Positions 9,327 to 19,453 of a stretch of 53,244 bases of DNA are shown here, one piece after another. Under the pieces are notes generated by a model that saw nothing but the letters and a program-made list of their open reading frames with translations, made no database searches and was not told where the DNA came from. Source of the DNA: Pseudomonadota bacterium (GTDB lineage Bacteria > Bdellovibrionota_B > Oligoflexia > Oligoflexales > CAIYRB01); contig JAPLFY010000037.1 of NCBI GenBank assembly GCA_026390435.1, positions 1 to 53,244 on the forward strand. The letters run 5' to 3'. Positions within the stretch are counted from its first letter, which is position 1; every line of letters begins with the position of its first letter. Both the position numbers and the translations under genes were made by a program.

Positions 9327-10814
9327 CTACGCTTTTTTGGGGCCGTGGGTGAAGGCCTGCGAGAGAGCATCCACGATTAGGTCTACTTCGGCGGTAGTAA
9401 TCGCGAAATGTGGCGTAAATCGAAGCGAATTGACGCCACCATGGATCACCCCGATACCGTTGCGGCGCAAATATTCTTCGAGCTGGCCTTTGCCGACTAC
9501 CGCAAAAATCGCTGGGTTGATGTCAATCGAGACGATGAGCCCCGTCCCCTGGACCTTACGAATTATGTTTGAGTAACACTCGGCCAGTGACTCAAACCTG
9601 GTGACGAACTCCCGGCCCTTCTCTTGGACATTGCGGCGTAGATCGGGTGTCATAGCGTCTAGGACAGCAACCGCAACGTCTAGAGCCCGCGGGTTAGCAG
9701 TCATAGTGTTGCCGTAAACACCGCGGACGTATAATTCAGCGGCAGTGTTGTTCATCGCCAAAATCGACAGTGGATACTGGCCAGCATTGACGGCCTTGGA
9801 GTAGGTCTCCATATCGGGCTCAGGAAGCTTTTCGAACCCTGGGTAGTCTACGATACTAAGGCAGCCTTGCGCACGCATACCTGCTTGGATTGCATCGACT
9901 ACAAGTAGGCCACCGTGCTGTTCTGTCAACTTTCGTGCCAGTGAGTAAAACTCCGGTGTGATCGCTTTACCCGGATCGCCCTCGCCCATGACCGGCTCGA
10001 GGTAAGTGCTCTCAAAGAAAACCCCTTCGCGGTCGGCCCAGGCGAACGCTGCTGTAAGCGCTTCCAGATTATTTGGTTCGACGATGTGCGTGATATTTAG
10101 ATCACGGAATGAGGCGAGGTTTTGCTTATAGTTCTTTGCTGAGGAGTCTGAAAGCATCGCTGGGCGTTCTGTGCGGCCGTGAAAGCCACCTTTCAGCGAC
10201 AAGTACATGATGCGTTTGCCAGCGTGACGGCCGCCGACATCTGTTTGCTTCTTGGCGTTGATGTCAGAAATGCGTGTAGCAACTGTCATCGATTCTGAAC
10301 CACTGTTCATACATAGGAACTTGGTGAATGGGCAGCCACCTGTACGGCTAAAGCCAATGGCCTTTTGCAGGCGATCGGCGAGCCGGTGCTGACTGAAGCT
10401 GGGTGTCATGATATTGGCCATCACCACGGGCTCACTCATCACAGCCAGCACGGAATCAGGTGCGTGTCCGAAGCCAATCATTCCGTAGCCACCAGAGTCG
10501 TGGAGGACTGCACCATGGAAGGTCACCAACCAAGGCCCTCGTGCTGCTAGCGCGACGTAGGGATTTCGCTGATCTTCGGCGTAAAAGTTTACATATTTAC
10601 TCTGTAGCTTAACGATTAGTTCTTCCTCAGCGAGTGTCACTAGATCGGGGAACTCACGGCATAGCTCGGCCTGTGCTTTTACAGCCTCGGCAATCGCTTG
10701 CCCCAGACTTGGATCGAGTGGGAGGAAGCGACTAAGCGTGGCATGGGATAAACCCGGTGTCGATCGTTGACCGACTCGAGATTGCATATCCGTCAACTGC
10801 TTTAGTGCGTCCAT
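9327..10814 (-). CDS. Class III PLP-dependent aminotransferase, substrate unknown
   Basis: This 495-residue protein has the fold-type I aminotransferase pattern of ornithine/acetylornithine/GABA transaminases. A phosphate-binding NSGSES loop is followed by GGFHGRTERPAM, the pyridine-nitrogen Asp in VVDAIQAGMRA and the Schiff-base Lys in YSKAVNAGQYPLS. The usual D-E-(I/V)-Q-T-G reads D-A-I-Q-A-G. The ATG at 10814 is preferred because AAGGAG lies seven bases upstream. A longer start at 10829 forms an ATGA overlap with the lspA stop, so coupling is possible either way. It lies between lspA and the tocopherol-cyclase-like lipoprotein. Lysine 6-aminotransferase was considered but the sequence does not fit that subfamily closely. 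Confidence 0.82.
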   Translation of the reverse strand: MDALKQLTDMQSRVGQRSTPGLSHATLSRFLPLDPSLGQAIAEAVKAQAELCREFPDLVTLAEEELIVKLQSKYVNFYAEDQRNPYVALAARGPWLVTFHGAVLHDSGGYGMIGFGHAPDSVLAVMSEPVVMANIMTPSFSQHRLADRLQKAIGFSRTGGCPFTKFLCMNSGSESMTVATRISDINAKKQTDVGGRHAGKRIMYLSLKGGFHGRTERPAMLSDSSAKNYKQNLASFRDLNITHIVEPNNLEALTAAFAWADREGVFFESTYLEPVMGEGDPGKAITPEFYSLARKLTEQHGGLLVVDAIQAGMRAQGCLSIVDYPGFEKLPEPDMETYSKAVNAGQYPLSILAMNNTAAELYVRGVYGNTMTANPRALDVAVAVLDAMTPDLRRNVQEKGREFVTRFESLAECYSNIIRKVQGTGLIVSIDINPAIFAVVGKGQLEEYLRRNGIGVIHGGVNSLRFTPHFAITTAEVDLIVDALSQAFTHGPKKA

Positions 10815-10825
10815 TTTCTGCTCCT

Positions 10826-11329
10826 TCATGTGCTAACCACCGCTGTTTGGCGTTGTCTCGCCCAACGGCACCATGTCACCAGGGTAAACCCGATCATAAT
10901 GCTGACATCGGCAACGTTGAAAATACCCGTGCGTAGTCCACCGATTCCTACATTGAGGAAATCGACTACGAAGCCCGAGACGATCCGGTTGAGCACATTG
11001 CTGCCACCGCCCGCTAGTATAAGTCCATATCCAATCGTCTCAGATGCTGTCAGATCATGCTTCAGGTAAATGAATAACGTCAAGCCGAGTAGTAGTGCGC
11101 CGGCTACAACGCTTAGTAAAAACCAGCGTGAAGGGTCTGAGAGGGAGCTGCCAAGGCCCAGAAATGCTCCCACGTTCTCTGCATATTCGAGTCGCAAAGA
11201 ATTGGCGAAGTAGTGCTGCGGAGCATGGTCGCGGAGCAATCTGGTCGCAAATATTTTGGTCGCTTGATCCCACCCTATGCAGCTGCATAAGGTAACTAAG
11301 ATGATGAAAAGCCTGTTGCCAGTAGACAT
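10826..11329 (-). CDS. lspA: Lipoprotein signal peptidase (signal peptidase II)
   Basis: LspA is the inner-membrane aspartyl protease that cleaves the signal peptide of diacylglyceryl-modified prolipoproteins. The 167-residue form has four hydrophobic helices and the family motifs WDQATK, YAENVGAFLGLG, GGGSNVLNR, GFVVDFLNVG and FNVADVSIMIG. Both catalytic Asp residues (VVDF and FNVAD) are present. The usual GNxxDR reads SNVLNR, so a normally conserved Asp is Asn here. GAGG lies eight bases before the ATG at 11329; a TTG start at 11368 would add 13 residues. It probably opens the operon running down to 3958. Confidence 0.92.
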   Translation of the reverse strand: MSTGNRLFIILVTLCSCIGWDQATKIFATRLLRDHAPQHYFANSLRLEYAENVGAFLGLGSSLSDPSRWFLLSVVAGALLLGLTLFIYLKHDLTASETIGYGLILAGGGSNVLNRIVSGFVVDFLNVGIGGLRTGIFNVADVSIMIGFTLVTWCRWARQRQTAVVST

Positions 11330-11577
11330 GGGAAACCTCGTCCGAAGCCCTCTTTCTCTTATCGGCAAGATTTCCCTGTCGTTGAGGTTTATGTTCTGCC
11401 GGGCACCATCCCTCTTCTCACTCTCAGTCGGCAGTAACCTATTTAAATGACAGTGAAAAATATCTGGGGGATGGTCGGAAGCGCGTTGTTATTGTATAAC
11501 TATTTGAAATCATTGTTTTTATTTGTTTTCTGATGACAATGGCTTTGATCACGCTAGGATGCAGCTCCTGACCCGAT

Positions 11578-11654
11578 GCGAGTATAGCTCAGTTGGTTAG
11601 AGCGCTGCCTTCACACGGCAGAGGTCCTCAGTTCGAATCTGAGTACTCGTACCA
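11578..11654 (+). tRNA. tRNA-Val (anticodon CAC)
   Basis: A full cloverleaf can be drawn. The acceptor GCGAGTA pairs with TACTCGT (first pair G-U), the D arm is GCTCAGTTGGTTAGAGC, the anticodon stem CTGCC/GGCAG encloses TTCACAC (anticodon CAC, reading GUG), and the T arm contains GTTCGAATC. The 3' CCA is encoded. It stands alone. I looked for a repeated 3' end of the tRNA downstream, which would mark an integrated element, and saw none. Confidence 0.96.
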
Positions 11655-11793
11655 TATTCATGCACATTTACTTCCTCCTCGTTGTTGCCAGATAATCGTT
11701 CCGTCAGAACTCTAGCTATGGCTCGACTCAACAAAGCGTGACGCTTGTGTTGGTTCCTCGATATTTAGATGAAGTGTCTTGGTGAAGGTGGAA

Positions 11794-11967
11794 GCGCCGG
11801 TCACCAGGTGACCGGCGCGTTTCCGGAGGCCAGAATCATGCCATTCTTGCGGGGGCCTCAATTGGGGAAGGCCTTAAAATGCAGTGCGATGTAGAAGGTG
11901 GCGACACGGCATGATGTCGCCAAAGTAGGCACCAGGATGAACTTGGGAATGACCGTTAGTCACTCCC
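11794..11967. other. Array of four stem-loops in a gene-free stretch behind tRNA-Val
   Basis: The stretch from 11655 to about 12196 holds no gene I can support, but it holds four consecutive hairpins. The first is a perfect 12-bp palindrome, GCGCCGGTCACC and its complement around one A (11794-11818). The second is GAGGCC-AGAAT...ATTCT...GGCCTC (11826-11859). The third is TGGCGACA/TGTCGCCA (11899-11922). The fourth is GGGA-TGAC/GTCA-TCCC (11945-11967). A run of seven T follows at 12013-12019. This could be a structured non-coding RNA or a set of protein-binding dyads. I could not match it to 6S, SRP, RNase P RNA or tmRNA by their conserved sequences. Confidence 0.35.
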
Positions 11968-12061
11968 TACTTGTAGATAGTTCATCGTTAAAATGGGGTA
12001 TCGACTTTAGGGTTTTTTTAATAACACTAACGACGGTTGGTTTAGTCATTTGCAAATATAA

Positions 12062-12092
12062 GCAGAACCACCTAGGAAATCTAGGTGGCTGC
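12062..12092. terminator. Stem-loop, possible terminator
   Basis: CCACCTAG (12068-12075) pairs with CTAGGTGG (12081-12088) around GAAAT, and GCAG/CTGC extends the stem across a two-base bulge. The stretch after it is only moderately T-rich, so termination activity is uncertain. It lies in the same gene-free region. Confidence 0.35.
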
Positions 12093-12172
12093 ATTTGGAG
12101 ATAATCAATCTCTAATTATATAATTATTTTTAAAAAACGCGGATTAATAAGGCCATTGTTATAATGCGCCAT

Positions 12173-12189
12173 ATTCATTTTTAATGAAT
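12173..12189. terminator. AT-rich hairpin after the small membrane protein gene
   Basis: ATTCATT and AATGAAT form a 7-bp stem around TTT, seven bases beyond the stop of the 12197-12355 gene on the minus strand. It is AT-rich and weak, so a role as terminator is only possible. Confidence 0.25.
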
Positions 12190-12196
12190 CTGCAAC

Positions 12197-12355
12197 TTAG
12201 TCGCTTGTCAGCCAACCAGTAACATCCATCACAAATCCTAAAGTGTAGGCAGCGATAATGAAGGGTGCTACGAGAGCCAACAACAGTAGTATTGGCAGCA
12301 TATGTAGAACATCGACGGGATTTTCGACGCGGAAATCTTCGCGGCTGAACATCAT
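12197..12355 (-). CDS. Small single-pass membrane protein (hypothetical)
   Basis: The 52-residue product, starting MMFSREDFRVENP, has one strongly hydrophobic segment (HMLPILLLLALVAPFIIAAYTLGFVM) flanked by short polar ends. I do not recognise it. The tandem ATGATG at 12355 is chosen because AAAGG lies about nine bases upstream. A TTG start at 12394 would add 13 residues but lacks a ribosome site. Similar one-helix proteins often act as small envelope subunits, but no partner is evident nearby. It could be spurious; the hydrophobic pattern and ribosome site argue that it is real. Confidence 0.45.
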   Translation of the reverse strand: MMFSREDFRVENPVDVLHMLPILLLLALVAPFIIAAYTLGFVMDVTGWLTSD

Positions 12356-12489
12356 GAGATCGACCTTTGAGCTAGGCATAAGAGCTAGGATCAAGCTAAG
12401 TGACCAATAGCAAACCTAACTTTAGCAGCCTTAAAAGGCAAATTCAATCTGCCCGCTTGCCAAAGACATAACCATGCATTCGATCGGAA

Positions 12490-13554
12490 TTAGGCGGCGC
12501 TACCGCGATATTTGGTCCGAAACTCTGCCGATAGAGCGTTAAATTTTCTCAGGAGCTCGTCATCAGCGAGATACTTAGGCCCCCAGTAGGCGCTCTCTGT
12601 GAGCCAATCGGCTTCGGACAGAGTAAAATGATTCTGCAAATTAGCCAGGGTATCTGCACCCTGGTCAATCCAGGTACTTAGTGCCACCTGGATTTCTACA
12701 AATAATTCGAAGGTGCAGTGGGGCACCAGGGGTAACTGGGTAGTATTCTCAGCCCCGAGGGAACTTGCTGGCGGTGGTGGCGTGACAGTGTCCCCATCAA
12801 GGCTTAATTCCGCAGCATCGACGGCTGATTCGGGCACGCTGCTGAGATAATCTGAGTCTGTCGATGATTTTGCCTTATCCTTGTCGTCTGTTTGCCGGCG
12901 CCGACTGACCAGCGTCTGCTGCCGCCGAGTTAAATACATGTAGCATGCGCCTGCTGCCATCAACAGAGCGAGCAATATCAGGCTGTATGATGGTGAATTT
13001 GACTCGTCTACAACTATCCGGTCGGAGTCTGTGTCCGCATCCGTAATTGCAGGCTTCGGTCGATGGACGAGCGATTTGGCAGCTAAGCTTTTAGTTGTCG
13101 CTGTATTGAGCTGTTGCGGCCTCGGGGTGGCCACCGCTGGCACAGTCATTTCGGGAGCTGGGGGCGTTGGTTCTGGTATTGCCGCGACACTTTTTGGCTT
13201 GGCCTTAAGTTTAGGCGCGCGGTGACTGCTGCGCCGGACCTTTTTTTGGGTCTTAGTGGGATGCCAATCTGCAGTCTTTTTGACGCTATCGGTTCGGCGG
13301 ACATGGGGGGCATGCCAAGTTGCGTGTTTTTTAGATGCAGTCGTTTGATGCTTAGGGAGCCGGGACTTTTCCTTAACGCTGCGCTTACTGTGTCCTGTCT
13401 TTGTAGGCTTTTTCTTACTTGCTGCAGCAAGAGTCATAGTTTCGGAAGTGGCGTTGGCAGTTTTCATTTCGGCGAGACTAGGGGCTGCAGAAAGTGCGAA
13501 GCCCGCGAGAATCGCGAAATTGAATCGTTTGAGTTTTTGTTTGAATTGCCGCAT
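12490..13554 (-). CDS. Envelope protein with basic periplasmic linker, one TM helix and acidic cytoplasmic tail (hypothetical)
   Basis: The 354-residue protein is modular. An N-terminal signal (FAILAGFALSAAPSLA) is followed by a long Lys/His/Arg-rich low-complexity region (about residues 45-125), then a Pro/Ala/Thr linker. A single transmembrane helix follows near 189-208 (SYSLILLALLMAAGACYMYL), then a basic stop-transfer (RRQ, SRRRQ), an acidic Ser/Asp stretch and a C-terminal helical domain of about 75 residues. No enzyme motif is visible. The topology resembles FimV/TspA-like peptidoglycan-associated hubs, but there is no LysM. The basic part could contact cell wall or nucleic acid. It is 126 bases downstream of the LysM transglycosylase gene, with the same orientation. 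Confidence 0.7.
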   Translation of the reverse strand: MRQFKQKLKRFNFAILAGFALSAAPSLAEMKTANATSETMTLAAASKKKPTKTGHSKRSVKEKSRLPKHQTTASKKHATWHAPHVRRTDSVKKTADWHPTKTQKKVRRSSHRAPKLKAKPKSVAAIPEPTPPAPEMTVPAVATPRPQQLNTATTKSLAAKSLVHRPKPAITDADTDSDRIVVDESNSPSYSLILLALLMAAGACYMYLTRRQQTLVSRRRQTDDKDKAKSSTDSDYLSSVPESAVDAAELSLDGDTVTPPPPASSLGAENTTQLPLVPHCTFELFVEIQVALSTWIDQGADTLANLQNHFTLSEADWLTESAYWGPKYLADDELLRKFNALSAEFRTKYRGSAA

Positions 13555-13680
13555 GTGCTGATTCCGTAGTTGGACTCCTAGAGTGTGGAATCGGCAATCC
13601 CTTGAAGAACATGAGTCGTTCTCTCCAGTGAGCTTTTGGGGAAATGCGAAGGTACGGCAAATTTTCCATGATCTACAGTC

Positions 13681-15135
13681 TTATCGAGAAGTCGATCTGC
13701 TGGCAAAAGTCCGGCTAGTGATATTAGTTTTGACTGGAATTTTTATGACAAAGCCGGTCGGCAGATTAGACTCCGAGCGGATAACCCGGGGTGAGATATC
13801 TGGGTTTAACTGGGCCACTTGCGCGAGTGAAACCGTGTTCTTACGGCATATCTCTCTAACGCTGATAGGTTTCGATAACTTGATAGTCGAAAAGGCTAGC
13901 GGTTGAACTCTCGGCACTTCTGGAAATAGTCGATCTGCGTCTTTTAGAGTTGCCAGTACACCGAGAAAGCTTGAGTAAAAATTCTTTGAGGCAAAGCCAA
14001 ACTGATTGCCATGATACTTGTCGATCAGATCTGCAATGTCGTGAGAGTCTACTGCCTGTGTGGCCCGGCGGATTCCACCTACACCGTGATTATAGGCGGT
14101 GATAGCAAGGGGCCAAGCACCAGTTAGGTTATAATTAAGACGGAGTAATTTAGCAGCGGCACGGCTGGCTTTGATCGGATCGTTGCGTTCGTCGACACCG
14201 TCAAAGATTCTCAAATATTGATGTCCAGTCGCTGGCATGATTTGGTAGACGCCCGAGGCTCCAACCTTTGACTGAGCTTTGAGATTGAAGGACGATTCCA
14301 CAAACGCTAACCGCGTGATCTCGACTGGCACACCTTGCCGGCGAAATTCTGCTTCGATGCTGCTTAGGTATTTGGGGGCGACCGCAAGTCCGCTAGCGAT
14401 AAAGTCGCGCTGCCCGCGTTGCAGCCTCAAGGATTGAGCAGCTACCAGGTATTTGTCTTTGTTATTAATATGGATCATGTTCTCTGCTAGGCGCCGCATA
14501 GCTGGAGTGAAACGTTCTTCATTCTCTCTGTTTTGATGCATGGCGAGAAAGAGCTTCCGGTAATTATCGCGCTCCACTTTTGCGAATTTTTTTATTTTTT
14601 TGTCTTTGGCTACCGGTAAGGCCGAAATTTTTGATGCGTCAAATATTGCAATAACTACTTCTGGATACTCAGAAAGGTGGAGTACGTAGTGGTCCTTGCT
14701 CCAAAGAGAATAGATGCGACGCCAGAAATTATAGCGGCGCGCTAACTCTGAGGGTACGCGGAAATCATCAGTGATGGTGACGGCCTCACCATCTTGGTCA
14801 TAAGCCTGACGTGAGCAGTTTAAATAAGATATACCGATCGCTCCATCTTGTCTGATGCGCACCGGAACACATTCTTCTGTTTTTTCTGTGTTTTTTCTTT
14901 TTAGCTCAAACTCAGCGTTGTCTTTGTCTGCTTGCGCTGAGGTCATGGCCAATGAATTAGGAGCTGTCTTGCGCTTAGCTGACATTAAATGCGCTGATCG
15001 ATGCATACGCAAGATACCATCCATTAATGCGGCACCGGCAAAAAGCGACAAGGCCGCTACTAGAATAGCTTGCTTGGTCCGGTGATTTGGCAGAGAGCTG
15101 CGGTGGATGGCGGGGGAAGTCTTCTGTAACGGCAT
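13681..15135 (-). CDS. Membrane-bound lytic murein transglycosylase with C-terminal LysM (MltD type)
   Basis: The 484-residue protein has an N-terminal membrane anchor (AILVAALSLFAGAALMDGIL), a region of about 180 residues without known motifs, an SLT/GH23 domain and a C-terminal LysM. The catalytic Glu is E280 in LAFVESSFNL; GASGVYQIMPATG and LAITAYNHGVGGIRRA follow. The LysM (about 424-468) has the form SVREICRKNTVSLAQVAQLNP...LPTGFVIKIPV. MltD-type enzymes cleave glycan strands while LysM holds the wall. GAGG lies nine bases before the ATG. The 327-base gap to the divergent fliG (15136-15462) holds no gene; it contains the hairpin CGCCG/CGGCG near 15350. It is a paralogue of the 1726-2676 gene. 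Confidence 0.9.
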   Translation of the reverse strand: MPLQKTSPAIHRSSLPNHRTKQAILVAALSLFAGAALMDGILRMHRSAHLMSAKRKTAPNSLAMTSAQADKDNAEFELKRKNTEKTEECVPVRIRQDGAIGISYLNCSRQAYDQDGEAVTITDDFRVPSELARRYNFWRRIYSLWSKDHYVLHLSEYPEVVIAIFDASKISALPVAKDKKIKKFAKVERDNYRKLFLAMHQNRENEERFTPAMRRLAENMIHINNKDKYLVAAQSLRLQRGQRDFIASGLAVAPKYLSSIEAEFRRQGVPVEITRLAFVESSFNLKAQSKVGASGVYQIMPATGHQYLRIFDGVDERNDPIKASRAAAKLLRLNYNLTGAWPLAITAYNHGVGGIRRATQAVDSHDIADLIDKYHGNQFGFASKNFYSSFLGVLATLKDADRLFPEVPRVQPLAFSTIKLSKPISVREICRKNTVSLAQVAQLNPDISPRVIRSESNLPTGFVIKIPVKTNITSRTFASRSTSR

Positions 15136-15480
15136 CAGCTAAAACCTCAGTTGGAGCAACAACGGAATCAACAAGTGCAAAGAGCATTAACTTTGACGGC
15201 TGAAGACAGCCGGCAGTGGTACTCATTGAGCAAGTAGCGTACCAACTGCATGGGTCAGGAAACGTGCCAATAAAACGCCAGAAAGTGACCTTTGTTTGAT
15301 TTTTGCCTTGGTGCCTATGACTGACAGATGTCTAACTATTCGACACTTACGCCGGTGAAACGGCGGGGCGTCAAAAAAATGACAATCTTTCAAGGATGCG
15401 CAGGCTTTCTTAAGATGAAAGTAGCCCGTAGGCAGATGCTTACCCGCGGAATTCTTGGGTAGATGACTGGAGGCTTAGGT

Positions 15481-16479
15481 ATGGCGTCAAATAAATACAC
15501 CGGTGCCCAAAAGGCAGCTATTCTCCTGTTGTCATTCGGCGAGGATATATCCGCTGAAATTTTCAAGAATATGAATGAGTTTGAAATTAAAAGGATAGGC
15601 TCTGCGATGAGCCGTCTAGGTCGACTAGAGCAAGATATTGTTGATGGTGTGATGATGGAGTTTTACGAGATCCTACAGCAAAACAAGAAGTTTTTTTATG
15701 GTGGCAACGAGTTCACCATGAAGGTTATCGGCAATGCTTTCAAAGGTGGTGATGCTGATGACCTGATTGACCAATTGTCTCTTGGGTCGGCAGCCAACCT
15801 GGACTCATTAGAGCTCATCGACCCACGTACTTTGGCAAACTTTATTCGGAATGAGCACCCGCAAACGATGGCCCTAATTTTGGCGCACTTAGATCCGAAA
15901 AAGTGCGGTGAGACTCTGAAAGTACTGCCCGAAACACTTCATACCGAGATCCTCCTTAGGATCGCCAATTTGGATGCAGTGCAGCCAGAGATCATTAATG
16001 AAATTGACGATGTGTTGCGGCAAGAAATTCAGGCGATGGGGTCGATTCATACGGCTAAGATCGGTGGAGTCGAGCCAATTGCTGAAATGTTGAACTTGAT
16101 TGATAAAGCGACCGAGGAACAAATTCTCGATAGCCTAGAAGAACGAGATCCAGACCTTGCTGAACAAATTCGTAAATTGATGTTCACCTTCGACGACTTG
16201 GTGAAAATCGATGACCGTGGAATTCAGGAACTCATCAAAGGGATCAATAACGAGAAATGGAAGGTTGCCCTTAAGACTGCATCCGAGGCAGTGCGTGAAC
16301 TGGTCTTCAAGAATATGTCCGAGCGGGCAGCAAAAATGCTGCGTGAGGACATGGAAGCCATGTCCGCTGTGAAACTCTCAGATGTTGAGGCTATTCAGTC
16401 AGATATCGTTCAGACAGCGCGTAAATTAGAGCAAGAAGGCAAAATTATTATCGCCAGCGGCGACTCAGCATACGTTTAG
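15481..16479 (+). CDS. fliG: Flagellar motor switch protein FliG
   Basis: FliG is the C-ring subunit that couples stator torque to rotation. The 332-residue product shows the N-terminal domain (TGAQKAAILLLSFGEDISAEIFKNM), the middle-domain EHPQT motif (RNEHPQTMALILAHL) and the C-terminal torque domain with LMFTFDDLVKIDDRGIQEL and LVFKNMSERAAKMLREDME. Length and motifs are standard. The ATG at 15481 is preferred to that at 15463 because GGAGG lies seven bases upstream. It stands apart from other basal-body genes here, with only flagellin elsewhere in the window, so flagellar genes are dispersed in this genome. Confidence 0.96.
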   Translation: MASNKYTGAQKAAILLLSFGEDISAEIFKNMNEFEIKRIGSAMSRLGRLEQDIVDGVMMEFYEILQQNKKFFYGGNEFTMKVIGNAFKGGDADDLIDQLSLGSAANLDSLELIDPRTLANFIRNEHPQTMALILAHLDPKKCGETLKVLPETLHTEILLRIANLDAVQPEIINEIDDVLRQEIQAMGSIHTAKIGGVEPIAEMLNLIDKATEEQILDSLEERDPDLAEQIRKLMFTFDDLVKIDDRGIQELIKGINNEKWKVALKTASEAVRELVFKNMSERAAKMLREDMEAMSAVKLSDVEAIQSDIVQTARKLEQEGKIIIASGDSAYV

Positions 16480-16481
16480 AA

Positions 16482-18537
<2,056 letters not shown>

Positions 18538-18635
18538 GCAAAAAACCTCATAATGTTCTTGGGCTACTGCGAGTTCTATTAGGTTTATGCCAGTAGCGAG
18601 TCCTTGTCAAAGCGGCACGCGAGGGCGTTGAGGGC

Positions 18636-18673
18636 TTGGCAAGCGTGTCAAACTCATGTAAGTAAATACTTAC
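18636..18673 (+). promoter_or_regulatory. Candidate promoter and palindromic operator of the efflux operon
   Basis: A perfect dyad, GTAAGTA-AA-TACTTAC (18658-18673), lies 18 bases before the TetR GTG start. TTGGCA (18636-18641) could serve as -35 with a 17-base spacer to TAAGTA (18659-18664), so the dyad would cover the -10. This is the usual arrangement for an autorepressing TetR/AcrR protein. Binding is inferred from symmetry and position only. Confidence 0.5.
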
Positions 18674-18691
18674 TCAATTAGGTAAGGCCCT

Positions 18692-19453
18692 GTGACTTCA
18701 AGAATAAAAAAAGAAAAAGAGCAGTCTAAAAAGAGGCTTACGGCGGCTGATAGGCGGCATGCCATTATCGAGGCGGCCGTGCCTCTTTTTGCCCAAGAGG
18801 GCTTTAAAGGCGTCACGACAAAGGAACTTGCGGCGACTGCGGGTGTTTCTGAGGCTCTACTTTATCGGCACTTCCCCAGTAAAGAGGCGCTCTATGAAGA
18901 GGTGCAAGATCACTGCTGCCAGACTAACTCGGAGCTTAAGGAGCTCTTTGCGGCGTTAACACCCTCTACGGAAACGCTAGTCAGTCTACTTTTCTTCCAG
19001 GCGAAGGTGGTGGTCGAAAAGATCAATCTGGACAGCGGCCGTGAGGAGATGTTTCCGCGGCTGATGGTGCAGAGCCTACTGCACGACGGCGTTTTCTCGC
19101 GTCTTTTCGTCGAGCGCGCTGCCATGCGTTATGCGGCGATGATGGAAGCTAGCCTAGTTGCGGCTCGTTCCAGTGGTGACATTGTTATTACCGGCATGCC
19201 TGATGATTTAAGTTTTTGGTTTTGCCATCACATGTTCGTATCTATGCGTCTTCATCGTCTACCTTCGACGCAAGTAGTTCCCTATAGCGTCAGCAACGAC
19301 GAACTCATTGAGCAATTTTTGCGCTTTATGCTGCGAGCCATCGGTATGACTGACTCCGCTATCCTACGATACTGCGAATTCAAAGATCTGAATCATAAAG
19401 CGAGCCATTGGGTCGCTAGTACTAACCAAGGGATGTCAAATGGCAAACAATAA
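18692..19453 (+). CDS. TetR/AcrR-family transcriptional regulator
   Basis: The 253-residue protein has a TetR N-terminal helix-turn-helix: RRHAIIEAAVPLFAQEGFKGVTTKELAATAGVSEALLYRHFPSKEALYEEV. A divergent all-helical ligand domain follows. The start is GTG at 18692 with AAGG upstream. It overlaps the TolC-like gene by 14 bases and heads the operon TetR-TolC-adaptor-RND pump. It therefore most likely represses its own operon through the dyad just upstream and is released by a pump substrate. A longer Lys/Glu-rich N-terminus (SRIKKEKEQSKKRL) precedes the HTH. Confidence 0.92.
   Translation: MTSRIKKEKEQSKKRLTAADRRHAIIEAAVPLFAQEGFKGVTTKELAATAGVSEALLYRHFPSKEALYEEVQDHCCQTNSELKELFAALTPSTETLVSLLFFQAKVVVEKINLDSGREEMFPRLMVQSLLHDGVFSRLFVERAAMRYAAMMEASLVAARSSGDIVITGMPDDLSFWFCHHMFVSMRLHRLPSTQVVPYSVSNDELIEQFLRFMLRAIGMTDSAILRYCEFKDLNHKASHWVASTNQGMSNGKQ

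Noticed and set aside
11898-12104. 68-codon plus-strand frame in the stretch behind tRNA-Val
   Set aside because: It runs through two of the hairpins, has no Shine-Dalgarno site and no recognisable composition; the RNA-structure reading is better.
11578-12196. tRNA-Val as the attachment site of an integrated element
   Set aside because: No integrase, no repeated tRNA 3' end and no mobile genes follow.
15340-15460. Sigma28- or sigma54-type promoter in front of fliG
   Set aside because: GCCGGTGA near 15352 has only a poor -35 partner at 14 bases, and no TGGCAC-N5-TTGC element was found.
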